Below, one piece after another: positions 57,783-64,000 of a stretch of DNA of 64,000 nt. Origin of the DNA: BOG-908 sp964242595. Lineage in GTDB: Bacteria; Pseudomonadota; Alphaproteobacteria; Acetobacterales; Acetobacteraceae. The stretch is from NCBI GenBank assembly GCA_964242595.1, contig CAXTBC010000004.1, positions 1 through 64,000 of the forward strand, in the 5' to 3' direction. Under the pieces are notes generated by a model. It was given only the letters and a program-made list of their open reading frames with translations. It searched no databases and was not told where the DNA came from. The first letter of the stretch is position 1. Every line of letters starts with the position of its first letter. The translations under genes were made by a program, and so were the position numbers.

Positions 57783-58628
57783 CTAAGTGACCTTGGCCGG
57801 CTCCGGCCGGAATCCCGCCCCCGTCGCCTGCCGCGCCGCCGCCAGCCGGGCGCCTTCCTGCGCCAGCCAATCGAACAGCCGGTCGGGGTCGCTCGCGCGC
57901 AAGCCTACGCCGTTCAGCTCGGCCCCCTGGGCGATGACCACTTCACGCAGGTTGCGCTCGGTGGCGTCCAGGATGATGCGCGCCACCTCGGCCGGGTCCA
58001 TGCCCGCGTCGATGTTGGCGTCCGAGGCGCCGCGCACCGAGCCGTCGCCTTGCAGCGCATTGAACGCGATCGGCGTGCGGACCGAGCCGGGCATCACCAG
58101 GGTCACGCGCACGTCGTAGGCAGCCTCGAACTCCGCCCGCAACGCCTCGAAATAGCCGAGCAGCGCGTGCTTGGCGGCGCAGTAGCCGGTGCGCAGGGGC
58201 GATCCGGTGCGGCCGGCCAGCGAGCTGATGGCGACGAGGCGGCCGGAGCGGCGTTCCACCATGTGCGGCGCGACCAGTTGCGTCAGGCGCAGCGGGGCGA
58301 AGAAGTCCGTCTCCATGATGGCTCGGTAGACGTCGAACCCGGTATCCAGCGCCAGGCTGCGCTGGCTGATGCCGGCGTTGTTGACGAGCATGTCCACCTG
58401 CCCGCCCCAGGCGATGGCGCGGGCCACCACATCCGGCAGCGCGTCGTAGTCGGTGGCCTCGAAGGGCAGCACGAGCGTTGGGGCGCCGGTGCCGGCGGCC
58501 ACTTTCTCCAGTGCTTCGGTGCGGCGGCCGGAGAGGATGAGCGCCCAGCCGGCCTGGCCCATGGCGTGGGCCAGGGCTTCGCCTATGCCGGAGGAGGCGC
58601 CGGTTATCCAGGCAGTGCGTTGGCGCAT
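57783..58628 (-). CDS. Short-chain dehydrogenase/reductase
   Basis: A 281-residue classical SDR. Its NAD(P)-binding motif is TGASSGIGEALAHAM (about residues 9-23), with VNNAGISQRS, the catalytic Ser in AISSLAGRTGSP and TGYCAAKHALLGY with the Tyr-xxx-Lys pair. The C-terminal 60 residues extend beyond the catalytic core. The ATG at 58628 directly begins the Rossmann fold; an upstream start at 58649 is less likely because it enters the repeat. Substrate unknown. Confidence 0.9.
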   Translation of the reverse strand: MRQRTAWITGASSGIGEALAHAMGQAGWALILSGRRTEALEKVAAGTGAPTLVLPFEATDYDALPDVVARAIAWGGQVDMLVNNAGISQRSLALDTGFDVYRAIMETDFFAPLRLTQLVAPHMVERRSGRLVAISSLAGRTGSPLRTGYCAAKHALLGYFEALRAEFEAAYDVRVTLVMPGSVRTPIAFNALQGDGSVRGASDANIDAGMDPAEVARIILDATERNLREVVIAQGAELNGVGLRASDPDRLFDWLAQEGARLAAARQATGAGFRPEPAKVT

Positions 58629-58645
58629 TTTGGGTTTCCCTAAAG

Positions 58646-58780
58646 GCAAGAAAGGCCTTCTTTTTTGAAAAAAAGAAGCAAAAAACTTTTGTCCGTTAGG
58701 CTCGGTCGTCGAAACAGTCGGGTCCAGGCGGGTAAAAGTTTTTTGGTTCTTTTTTTCAAAAAAGAACAGCTTCCTTGCTA
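58646..58780. repeat. AT-rich bipartite hairpin element
   Basis: The left arm (58646-58695) has GGCCTTCTTTTTTGAAAAAA and GCAAAAAACTTTTGTCC. The right arm (58732-58780) has AAAGTTTTTTGGTTC followed by TTTTTTTCAAAAAAGAACAG. It lies between co-directional minus-strand genes, and its right end touches the stop region of the PQQ enzyme gene. Confidence 0.85.
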
Positions 58781-60733
58781 CTTCCCATCAACAGAATAAG
58801 CCAGCAGCACAGTCCCTCCAGGCCCGGAACGGCTGGCATACCCCGAGTGCACGTAAACCACCCCGCCCGCCACCACAGGTCCCGAAGCGTCCAGCACGCC
58901 GCCCATCGCCTGCTTGCCCGCGACGGTCCTGTAAGGTGCCGCGCCGGTGTCCGCCTCCCACACCACGTGCCCGTCCGCCACAGCGTAGGCGCGCAGCCGG
59001 CCGTTCATGGCGCCCGCGAAGGCGATGCCGGGAATGGCGGTGACGGCCATGGAGACAGCCGGGTTGCAGTACTCGTTGGTCCAGCGGCACCCCAGCTTGG
59101 GCGAGGGCGTCGTCCAAAGCACCTTGCCGTCGTTCAGCCGCAGGGCGGAGAGACCGGGCTTGGGGTCGGGCGCGTAGATGTCGGCTACGCCGGCATACAC
59201 CGCCTGCCCGTCGGCGGCGGGCCCGAACTCGATGCCGCCCAAAGGGCCGCCCTGGCTCAGCCGCTGCGTCCACACCACCCTGCCCTGCGCATCCGGGTCC
59301 AGGCCGTACACCTGGCTGGATTTCTGCGCCGCCACCAGCACGTCGTGCCCGTCCGGCAGGCTCTGGAGGATGGGCGAGCTGCCGAAATCGGCGTCCGCCC
59401 CGGGCTTGTCCGGACAGTTGGCCGGCCAATGCGCGCGCGGGCCGTAGCAGCCGATGATGTAGTCGTCATGCGGTCGCAGCTGGCGGGTCCAGCGTATGGC
59501 GCCGCTGTGCAGGTCCATCGCGATGATGGCGTCCGCCCCCTCGTTGTCCTCCCGAACGTAGCTGTCGCCGGTGGCGGCGTACAGCACGCCGCGCTTGGCA
59601 TCGATGGTGGGGGCGGACCAGATTGCGCTGCCCGAAGGCCCCCACATCTGGGTGCCGCTGGCGTTCAGCCGGGTGGGCGTGGCCGGCCGCGCCACCGTGT
59701 AGGTGGTCCAGACGATGCGGCCGGTGGCGCCGTCCACCGCGACGATGGCGCCGCGGAACTTGCAGCACGGGTAGCTGTCGGACTGAGCCAGGTACTCCTG
59801 CATCGAGGACACCGGCACGTAGACGAGGCCGCCCGCGGCGGCCACCGAACCGGTGAACTGGGTGCCCTGCTGCTGGTCGATCTTCGTCTTCCACAGCTGG
59901 CGGCCGCTATCGGCGTCGATGGCGTAGAGGTTGGCTGCTTCGTCAACGAAGTAGGCGGCCGCCGCGGCCCCGCCGGCCTGGGCGCGCGCGGCGGGCGGGA
60001 TCGGTGCTATGGCGATGGTGTTGCGCGAGCCGCGGGCGGCGCTGAAGCGCCAGTAGCTGCAGCCGGTGGCGGCGTTCAGCGCGTATACCTCGCCGGCGCT
60101 GTTGTCGGTGTAGAGCCGACCGCCCACCACCACCGGCTGGCCGTTGCGCGCGCCGTTCAGGCCGATCGCCCATTTCAGCTTCAGCCGTGGCACGTCGGCG
60201 GCCGACAGGCCGGGCACAGGCTGGAAGCGGCTGTTGGCGGCGTCGCGTCCCCAGCCGTTCCAGCCCGGGCCGTCCAGGCTGAGCGACGCCGGCTTGTCCG
60301 TGCACGCCGGAACCTCCGCGCTGGCCCGGTCCACCGTGCCTCCGCCGCGGTTCTTCGAGACGTACACGGCCAGCGACAGGCGTCCGCTGAGGTCCAGCCG
60401 CTGCGCGTAGCTCTGCATGATGCCGTCGCTGATGGTGGCGTAGATGAAGGCGGCGGTGTTGTTGGCGATCACGTCCTTTGGCGGCACGCGTCCGGCAGCG
60501 TGGTCGTGGCAGGTGGCGCAGTGGGCGCTGTAGGCGGCCTCGCCTGCTTGCGGGGAGATGGTGATCTTGCCTGGGGGCAGCTCGGCTTGGGCGGTTCCGG
60601 CCAGGAGGAAGAAAGCAAGCAGTTCTTTTTTGAAAAAAAGAACCAAAAAACTTTTGTCAATTGGGCGCGGCTGTTGAAACCGGCGTGGCCAAGTAGCAAA
60701 AGTTTTTTGGTTCTTTTTTTCAAAAAAGAACAT
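58778..60733 (-). CDS. PQQ-binding quinoprotein with cytochrome c domain, polyvinyl-alcohol-dehydrogenase-like
   Basis: A periplasmic PQQ-dependent oxidoreductase. After the signal peptide (LLAFFLLAGTAQA) a cytochrome c domain has haem motif HCATCHDHAAG. The PQQ beta-propeller follows (GWGRDAANSRFQPVPGLSAA, WGPSGSAIWSAPTIDAKRG, DFGSSPILQSLPDGHDVLVA). The vicinal cysteine pair in SDSYPCCKFRGAIVAVD and the blade sequences resemble polyvinyl-alcohol dehydrogenases. The N-terminus is uncertain: an AT-rich repeat covers the 5' end. The ATG at 60733 follows an AGGAAG two codons inside the neighbouring hydrolase gene (once the gap is collapsed) and adds about 30 repeat-encoded residues. A TTG at 60646 would give a tidier signal peptide. 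Confidence 0.85.
   Translation of the reverse strand: MFFFEKKNQKTFATWPRRFQQPRPIDKSFLVLFFKKELLAFFLLAGTAQAELPPGKITISPQAGEAAYSAHCATCHDHAAGRVPPKDVIANNTAAFIYATISDGIMQSYAQRLDLSGRLSLAVYVSKNRGGGTVDRASAEVPACTDKPASLSLDGPGWNGWGRDAANSRFQPVPGLSAADVPRLKLKWAIGLNGARNGQPVVVGGRLYTDNSAGEVYALNAATGCSYWRFSAARGSRNTIAIAPIPPAARAQAGGAAAAAYFVDEAANLYAIDADSGRQLWKTKIDQQQGTQFTGSVAAAGGLVYVPVSSMQEYLAQSDSYPCCKFRGAIVAVDGATGRIVWTTYTVARPATPTRLNASGTQMWGPSGSAIWSAPTIDAKRGVLYAATGDSYVREDNEGADAIIAMDLHSGAIRWTRQLRPHDDYIIGCYGPRAHWPANCPDKPGADADFGSSPILQSLPDGHDVLVAAQKSSQVYGLDPDAQGRVVWTQRLSQGGPLGGIEFGPAADGQAVYAGVADIYAPDPKPGLSALRLNDGKVLWTTPSPKLGCRWTNEYCNPAVSMAVTAIPGIAFAGAMNGRLRAYAVADGHVVWEADTGAAPYRTVAGKQAMGGVLDASGPVVAGGVVYVHSGYASRSGPGGTVLLAYSVDGK
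60611..60731. repeat. AT-rich bipartite hairpin element overlapping a coding start
   Basis: The left arm (60617-60658) has AGTTCTTTTTTGAAAAAAAG and CCAAAAAACTTTTGTC; the right arm (60695-60731) has GCAAAAGTTTTTTGGTTC and TTTTTTTCAAAAAAGAAC. Unlike other copies it lies within the open frame of the PQQ enzyme and appears to supply part of its N-terminus. Confidence 0.8.
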
Positions 60734-60764
60734 TCTTACTTCCTTAAATACGTGTTGAACCAGT

Positions 60765-60864
60765 NNNNNNNNNNNNNNNNNNNNNNNNNNNNNNNNNNNN
60801 NNNNNNNNNNNNNNNNNNNNNNNNNNNNNNNNNNNNNNNNNNNNNNNNNNNNNNNNNNNNNNNN
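60765..60864. other. Assembly gap (100 N) between duplicated 43-bp flanks
   Basis: Exactly 100 N separate 60722-60764 from 60865-60907, and these two 43-bp flanks are identical (start AAAAAAGAACATTCTTAC, end GTGTTGAACCAGT). This is what a scaffolder leaves when two contigs overlap but are not merged. The true sequence probably lacks the N and one copy of the flank. Confidence 0.9.
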
Positions 60865-60878
60865 AAAAAAGAACATTC

Positions 60879-61883
60879 TTACTTCCTTAAATACGTGTTG
60901 AACCAGTCAATCGCCAAGTCGATCGCTTCCTGCCGCGCCGAGCCGTAGATCCCGTAATGTTTGATCCCGGGGATCACCACCAGCTTCTTCGGCCCGCGCG
61001 CGTTCTCGTAGGCGCGGATGGCGTTGGTCGCGTTGTCGTTCAGCTCCTCGTTCTCCGCCACGACGTACAGCGCCGGCTGCGTGACGAAGCTGCTCTCGGC
61101 GTTCGGCCACCAGCGCAGCAGCTTGTCGCCCACCGGCGCGCCGATCAGGTTGCCGATCGCTTTCACCTTCGGCTCGGGATAGCCGGCCTCGCCGCGCGCC
61201 AGCGCCGTGCCGGCCGCGTGCGCGCGCTGCACGTACGCCGCGATGCCCGGAGTCATCTTGAAGTCCCGGCCCGGCCGGTCCTGCACGCCGCCCACCTGGC
61301 TCACCAGGACCTTCACCCGGAAATCGCGCGCCGCCACGTACACCACATGGCCGCCGGAGTAGCTGGAGCCGCGCACGCCGATCCGCGCCGTGTCCACCAT
61401 GGGCTCGCCCTGCGCCCAGTCGATAACGTTGAACCAGTCGTCCACCTGCTCGAACGGGTCCACGTAGCCGCGCTGGGCGCGCACCTGAGCGGTGAAGGTG
61501 TTGTCGTCCTTGGATGCAGGTTCGGGGCTTAGCAACACCACGCGGCTGTCGCTTTCGCCCCAGCCGCGGTAGTCGAAATCGATCACCAGGTAGCCGGCTT
61601 TCGCCATCGCCACGGCGTCCTGCCGCAGGTAGGCGGCCACCCCGCCCCAGCCGTGGGCGCTGATGACGGTGGGCAGCTTATGGCCCTCCTCGGCCTTCGA
61701 GTAGAACAGCTCCCCGTGCAGGCGCACGCCGTCGCTGACGACGTTCACCACCCGGAAGGCCACACCTTCGGGCGGTTTGTAGTCGGCCGACGCCACTTGG
61801 GTGGCAGCGGCCGGATCGGTGGCGGGCTGGGCTGCGCAGGGTGCGGCCAGGAGCAGGGCCATGGCCAGGACAAGGCGATGCAT
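60879..61883 (-). CDS. Secreted alpha/beta hydrolase
   Basis: A 334-residue hydrolase with signal peptide LVLAMALLLAAPCAAQ (residues about 4-19). The oxyanion region is SAHGWGGVAAYL, the nucleophile serine is in VRGSSYSGGHVVY, the acid is likely in VAENEELND, and the histidine is in IPGIKHYGIYG. It resembles dienelactone-hydrolase/peptidase S15-like proteins; the substrate is unknown. Its stop codon lies beside the sequence gap. With the gap collapsed, the PQQ enzyme's ATG lies two bases after this stop, so both probably form one transcript. Confidence 0.87.
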   Translation of the reverse strand: MHRLVLAMALLLAAPCAAQPATDPAAATQVASADYKPPEGVAFRVVNVVSDGVRLHGELFYSKAEEGHKLPTVISAHGWGGVAAYLRQDAVAMAKAGYLVIDFDYRGWGESDSRVVLLSPEPASKDDNTFTAQVRAQRGYVDPFEQVDDWFNVIDWAQGEPMVDTARIGVRGSSYSGGHVVYVAARDFRVKVLVSQVGGVQDRPGRDFKMTPGIAAYVQRAHAAGTALARGEAGYPEPKVKAIGNLIGAPVGDKLLRWWPNAESSFVTQPALYVVAENEELNDNATNAIRAYENARGPKKLVVIPGIKHYGIYGSARQEAIDLAIDWFNTYLRK

Positions 61884-62128
61884 GGGGCAAGCTCCTTTTG
61901 CTCGGTCAGGAGGGCGGGAACATCCCCCAAGAAGCCCGGAAAGCTGTCAAATGCAGGGCGGGACCTCGATGATCCCGTTAATTGAGCATCACGGTATGTG
62001 ATTCCGTTTAGCGGCTCAACGGCCCGTGTTGGAGAGGACCTCTGGTCAGGCTGGTCGTCGGCTTCTAGAACGTAATCAAGTTTAAGAACATCCGTCGGAA
62101 CGGGCGGTGGTGAATGGGAGAGACGGGC

Positions 62129-62965
62129 ATGGCAGTGGTTGCCACGGATGTGGCCTTCGGCGAGGGGCCGCGTTGGCACGCAGGCACGTTGTGGTGGTCC
62201 GACATGCATGGCGGTGGCGTGCGCCGGCTGCTGGACGGGGTGGTGACACCAGTGTGCGAGGTGGCAGGGCGGCCGTCCGGCCTCGGCTGGCTGCCGGATG
62301 GGCGCATGCTGGTCGTGTCGATGACCGACAAGCGCGTGCTGCGCCACGAGGCGGACGGCACGCTTACCACCCACGCCGACCTGTCCGGCCTAGTGCCGCG
62401 GCGGCTGAACGACATGACGGTGGACCGCCAGGGCCGCGCCTATGTCGGCAATTTCGGCTTCGAGCTGGACGACGTGGAGCCGGTGGCCTCCACCGTGCTG
62501 GTGCGCGTGGACCCAGACGGCAGCGCCCGCGCGGTGGCCGACGGGCTGCTGTTCCCCAACGGTTCGGTGATCAGCCCGGACGGCCGCACGCTGATCATCG
62601 CAGAGACGTGGGGTGCCCGGCTGACGGCGTTCGACGTCGACGCGGCCGGCGATCTTTCCAACCGCCGGGTATGGGCGCAACTGCCAGACAGCGCGGTGCC
62701 GGACGGCATCTGCCTGGACGCCGAAGGCGCCGTCTGGGCCGCCTCGCCCACCACCAACGAGTGCCTGCGCCTGCGCGAAGGCGGCGAGGTGGCCGGGCGC
62801 GTGACGCTGGACCGCAAGGCGTTCGCCTGCATGCTGGGCGGCGCCGACCGGCGCACATTGTTCGTGTGCACCGGCGACTCGCACGATCCGGAACGGCAGG
62901 CGCGCGAGCGCAACGGCAGGATAGAGGCGTTCGCGGTGAGCGTGCCCGGCGACGGCCTGCCGTGA
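62129..62965 (+). CDS. SMP-30/gluconolactonase family protein
   Basis: A 278-residue six-bladed propeller lactonase. The metal-binding glutamate is in VAFGEGPRWHAGTLWWSD, the asparagine in PRRLNDMTVDRQGRAYVGNF and the aspartate in AVPDGICLDAEGAVWAAS, all as in SMP-30. It should hydrolyse sugar or other lactones with a divalent metal. The ATG at 62129 is favoured by GGGAG eight bases upstream; an ATG at 62114 is also in frame. It is followed at 19 bp by an SDR gene, a typical dehydrogenase-lactonase pair for sugar oxidation. Divergent from the hydrolase gene. Confidence 0.92.
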   Translation: MAVVATDVAFGEGPRWHAGTLWWSDMHGGGVRRLLDGVVTPVCEVAGRPSGLGWLPDGRMLVVSMTDKRVLRHEADGTLTTHADLSGLVPRRLNDMTVDRQGRAYVGNFGFELDDVEPVASTVLVRVDPDGSARAVADGLLFPNGSVISPDGRTLIIAETWGARLTAFDVDAAGDLSNRRVWAQLPDSAVPDGICLDAEGAVWAASPTTNECLRLREGGEVAGRVTLDRKAFACMLGGADRRTLFVCTGDSHDPERQARERNGRIEAFAVSVPGDGLP

Positions 62966-62984
62966 CCTTTCAGGGAGTGTGACC

Positions 62985-63788
62985 ATGCCGGGACGTCTGA
63001 CAGGCAAGGTGGCGCTGATCACTGGCGGCACCAGCGGGATCGGGCAGGCCACGGTGGAACTGTTCGTGGCCGAAGGCGCCCAGGTGATGATCGCCGCGCG
63101 CAACACGGAGAAGGGTGGCGAGATGGTGCAGGCGCTGGGCCAGGCCGCGCACTTCATGAAGACCGACGTCTCGGCCGAGCCGGAGATCAAGCGCGCCGTC
63201 GACGAGACGGTCTCGCGTTTCGGCCGGCTGGACATCCTGTTCAACAACGCGGGCGGCCCGACCTCCGGCACGCCAGAGACGGCGACACAGGAGGATTTCA
63301 CCTACGCGATGAACCTGCTGCTGGGCAGCGTGGTGTTCGGCATCCGCCACGCGGCGCCGGTGATGCGGGCGCAGGGCCGCGGCGCCATCATCAACAACGG
63401 CAGCGTCGCCGCCGCGCGCACGCACATGGGCGAGTACCTCTACTCCATCGCCAAGGCCGGCGTGAACCACGCGACCAAACTGGCCGGCATGGAGCTGGGA
63501 CGCTACGGCGTCACGGTGAACTCCATTTCGCCGGGTGCGATCGCCACGCCGATCTTCTTCGGCGGCTCGTCGGTGGCCAGCAAGCTGGACCCGGCGCACG
63601 TGGACGCCAAAATGGCCAAGCTGACGGCCAACCTGGCCAAGGCCACGCCGCTGCGCCGCTCCGGTCTGCCGCACGACATCGCGCAGGCGGCGGTGTTCCT
63701 GGGGTCCGACGAAGGGGCGTTCGTGAACTGCCATGATCTGGTGGTTGATGGCGGGATGATTGCTGGGGGGCGTAGTTCGTATGAGTAA
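62985..63788 (+). CDS. Short-chain dehydrogenase/reductase, glucose-dehydrogenase-like
   Basis: A 267-residue SDR. The cofactor motif is ALITGGTSGIGQATVELF, the NNAG-type motif is ILFNNAGGPTSG, and the active site is NNGSVAAARTHMGEYLYSIAK (Ser, Tyr-xxx-Lys). The C-terminal ends AVFLGSDEGAFVNCHDLVVD are typical of cytosolic NAD(P) sugar and steroid dehydrogenases. The ATG at 62985 has GGGAG seven bases upstream; a GTG at 62979 overlaps this. Forms a likely operon with the SMP-30 lactonase, oxidising a cyclic sugar to a lactone that the lactonase opens. Confidence 0.92.
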   Translation: MPGRLTGKVALITGGTSGIGQATVELFVAEGAQVMIAARNTEKGGEMVQALGQAAHFMKTDVSAEPEIKRAVDETVSRFGRLDILFNNAGGPTSGTPETATQEDFTYAMNLLLGSVVFGIRHAAPVMRAQGRGAIINNGSVAAARTHMGEYLYSIAKAGVNHATKLAGMELGRYGVTVNSISPGAIATPIFFGGSSVASKLDPAHVDAKMAKLTANLAKATPLRRSGLPHDIAQAAVFLGSDEGAFVNCHDLVVDGGMIAGGRSSYE

Positions 63789-63789
63789 A

Positions 63790-63932
63790 GCAAGGAAGCG
63801 GTTCTTTTTTTGAAAAAAAGCACCAAAAAACTTTTGTCTGTTGGGCTGAACTCACCGGATAGAGCAAGGCGTTTCAACAGCGCACAGCAAAAGTTTTTTG
63901 CTTCTTTTTTTCAAAAAAGAAGGCCTTCCTTC
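63790..63932. repeat. AT-rich bipartite hairpin element
   Basis: The left arm (63792-63838) has CGGTTCTTTTTTTGAAAAAA and CCAAAAAACTTTTGTC; the right arm (63887-63932) has GCAAAAGTTTTTTGCTTC and TTTTTTTCAAAAAAGAAGGC. It lies between the two plus-strand SDR genes, which are therefore probably separate transcription units. Confidence 0.85.
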
Positions 63933-63950
63933 CTCGTTTAGGAGACGAAG

Positions 63951-64000
63951 ATGAAAGACCTCAACGGCAAGATCGCCGTCATCACAGGGGGCGCCGCCGG
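63951..64000 (+). CDS. Start of a short-chain dehydrogenase, cut by window end
   Basis: Seventeen residues are visible from the ATG at 63951: MKDLNGKIAVITGGAAG. The GKIAVITGGAAG stretch is the start of an SDR Rossmann fold. AGGAGACGAAG before the ATG is a good ribosome site. The rest lies outside the window. Confidence 0.75.
   Translation, partial: MKDLNGKIAVITGGAA

Noticed and set aside
60741..60763. Second truncated copy of the hydrolase gene 3' end
   Set aside because: The duplicated end is identical to the other side of the N-run and is best explained as an assembly overlap, not a gene duplication.

Overview
The window is a GC-rich bacterial chromosome segment, most likely from an alphaproteobacterium of the Acetobacteraceae/Rhodospirillales type. 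This is inferred from the core gene sets (yqeY-dnaG-rpoD, ileS-lspA followed by a BamF/DUF3035 lipoprotein), from PQQ-type oxidoreductases, and from two abundant intergenic repeat families. I see no rRNA, tRNA, CRISPR array or complete insertion sequence. A run of 100 N at 60765-60864 marks a scaffold join.

Layout. 0-7 kb: a DUF2142 membrane protein, then the glycine-cleavage operon gcvT-gcvH-gcvP on the minus strand behind a tandem glycine riboswitch. 7-15 kb: gltD and gltB (glutamate synthase) on the minus strand with a small DUF2059-type gene between them, then an NDUFA9-like epimerase. 15-20 kb: yqeY, dnaG and rpoD on the plus strand. 20-35.7 kb: a secreted S53 peptidase, a GNAT protein, aroA-cmk, a secreted tannase/feruloyl-esterase-like hydrolase, aspS, rnd, a 2-keto-4-pentenoate hydratase-type enzyme, ribF, ileS-lspA and a DUF3035 lipoprotein.

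36-49 kb is an accessory, stress-oriented region. It holds two catalase-family genes (one fused to a membrane domain) around a small membrane protein, an epoxide-hydrolase-like protein, a YciE/DUF892 ferritin-like protein and a LysR regulator divergent from an OsmC protein. Two DUF2382 (YsnF/AvaK) proteins follow, then a PhnA-like membrane protein, GlsB/YeaQ, YidB, a PDZ protein and an AI-2E transporter with an extra C-terminal domain. 49.8-57.4 kb encodes envelope and secreted proteins on the minus strand: GT2-GtrA, a multi-pass membrane protein, an EfeB/Dyp peroxidase coupled to a secreted beta-propeller, an OprB porin and a lipoprotein. 57.8-64 kb has an SDR, a PQQ enzyme resembling polyvinyl-alcohol dehydrogenase next to a secreted alpha/beta hydrolase, an SMP-30 lactonase and two more SDRs.

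Two repeat families punctuate the intergenic spaces. One is an AT-rich bipartite element made of two oppositely oriented hairpin arms (consensus core TTCTTTTTTCAAAAAAGAA plus GCAAAAGTTTTTTG). The other is a GC-rich palindromic element of about 150-350 bp (core GGGGCTCTGCCCC ... GGGGCAGAGCCCC). One GC-rich copy at 49.4 kb carries a nested MITE-like insertion. The 43 bp on both sides of the N-run are identical, so the gap is probably an artefact and the PQQ enzyme and the hydrolase are probably immediate neighbours.
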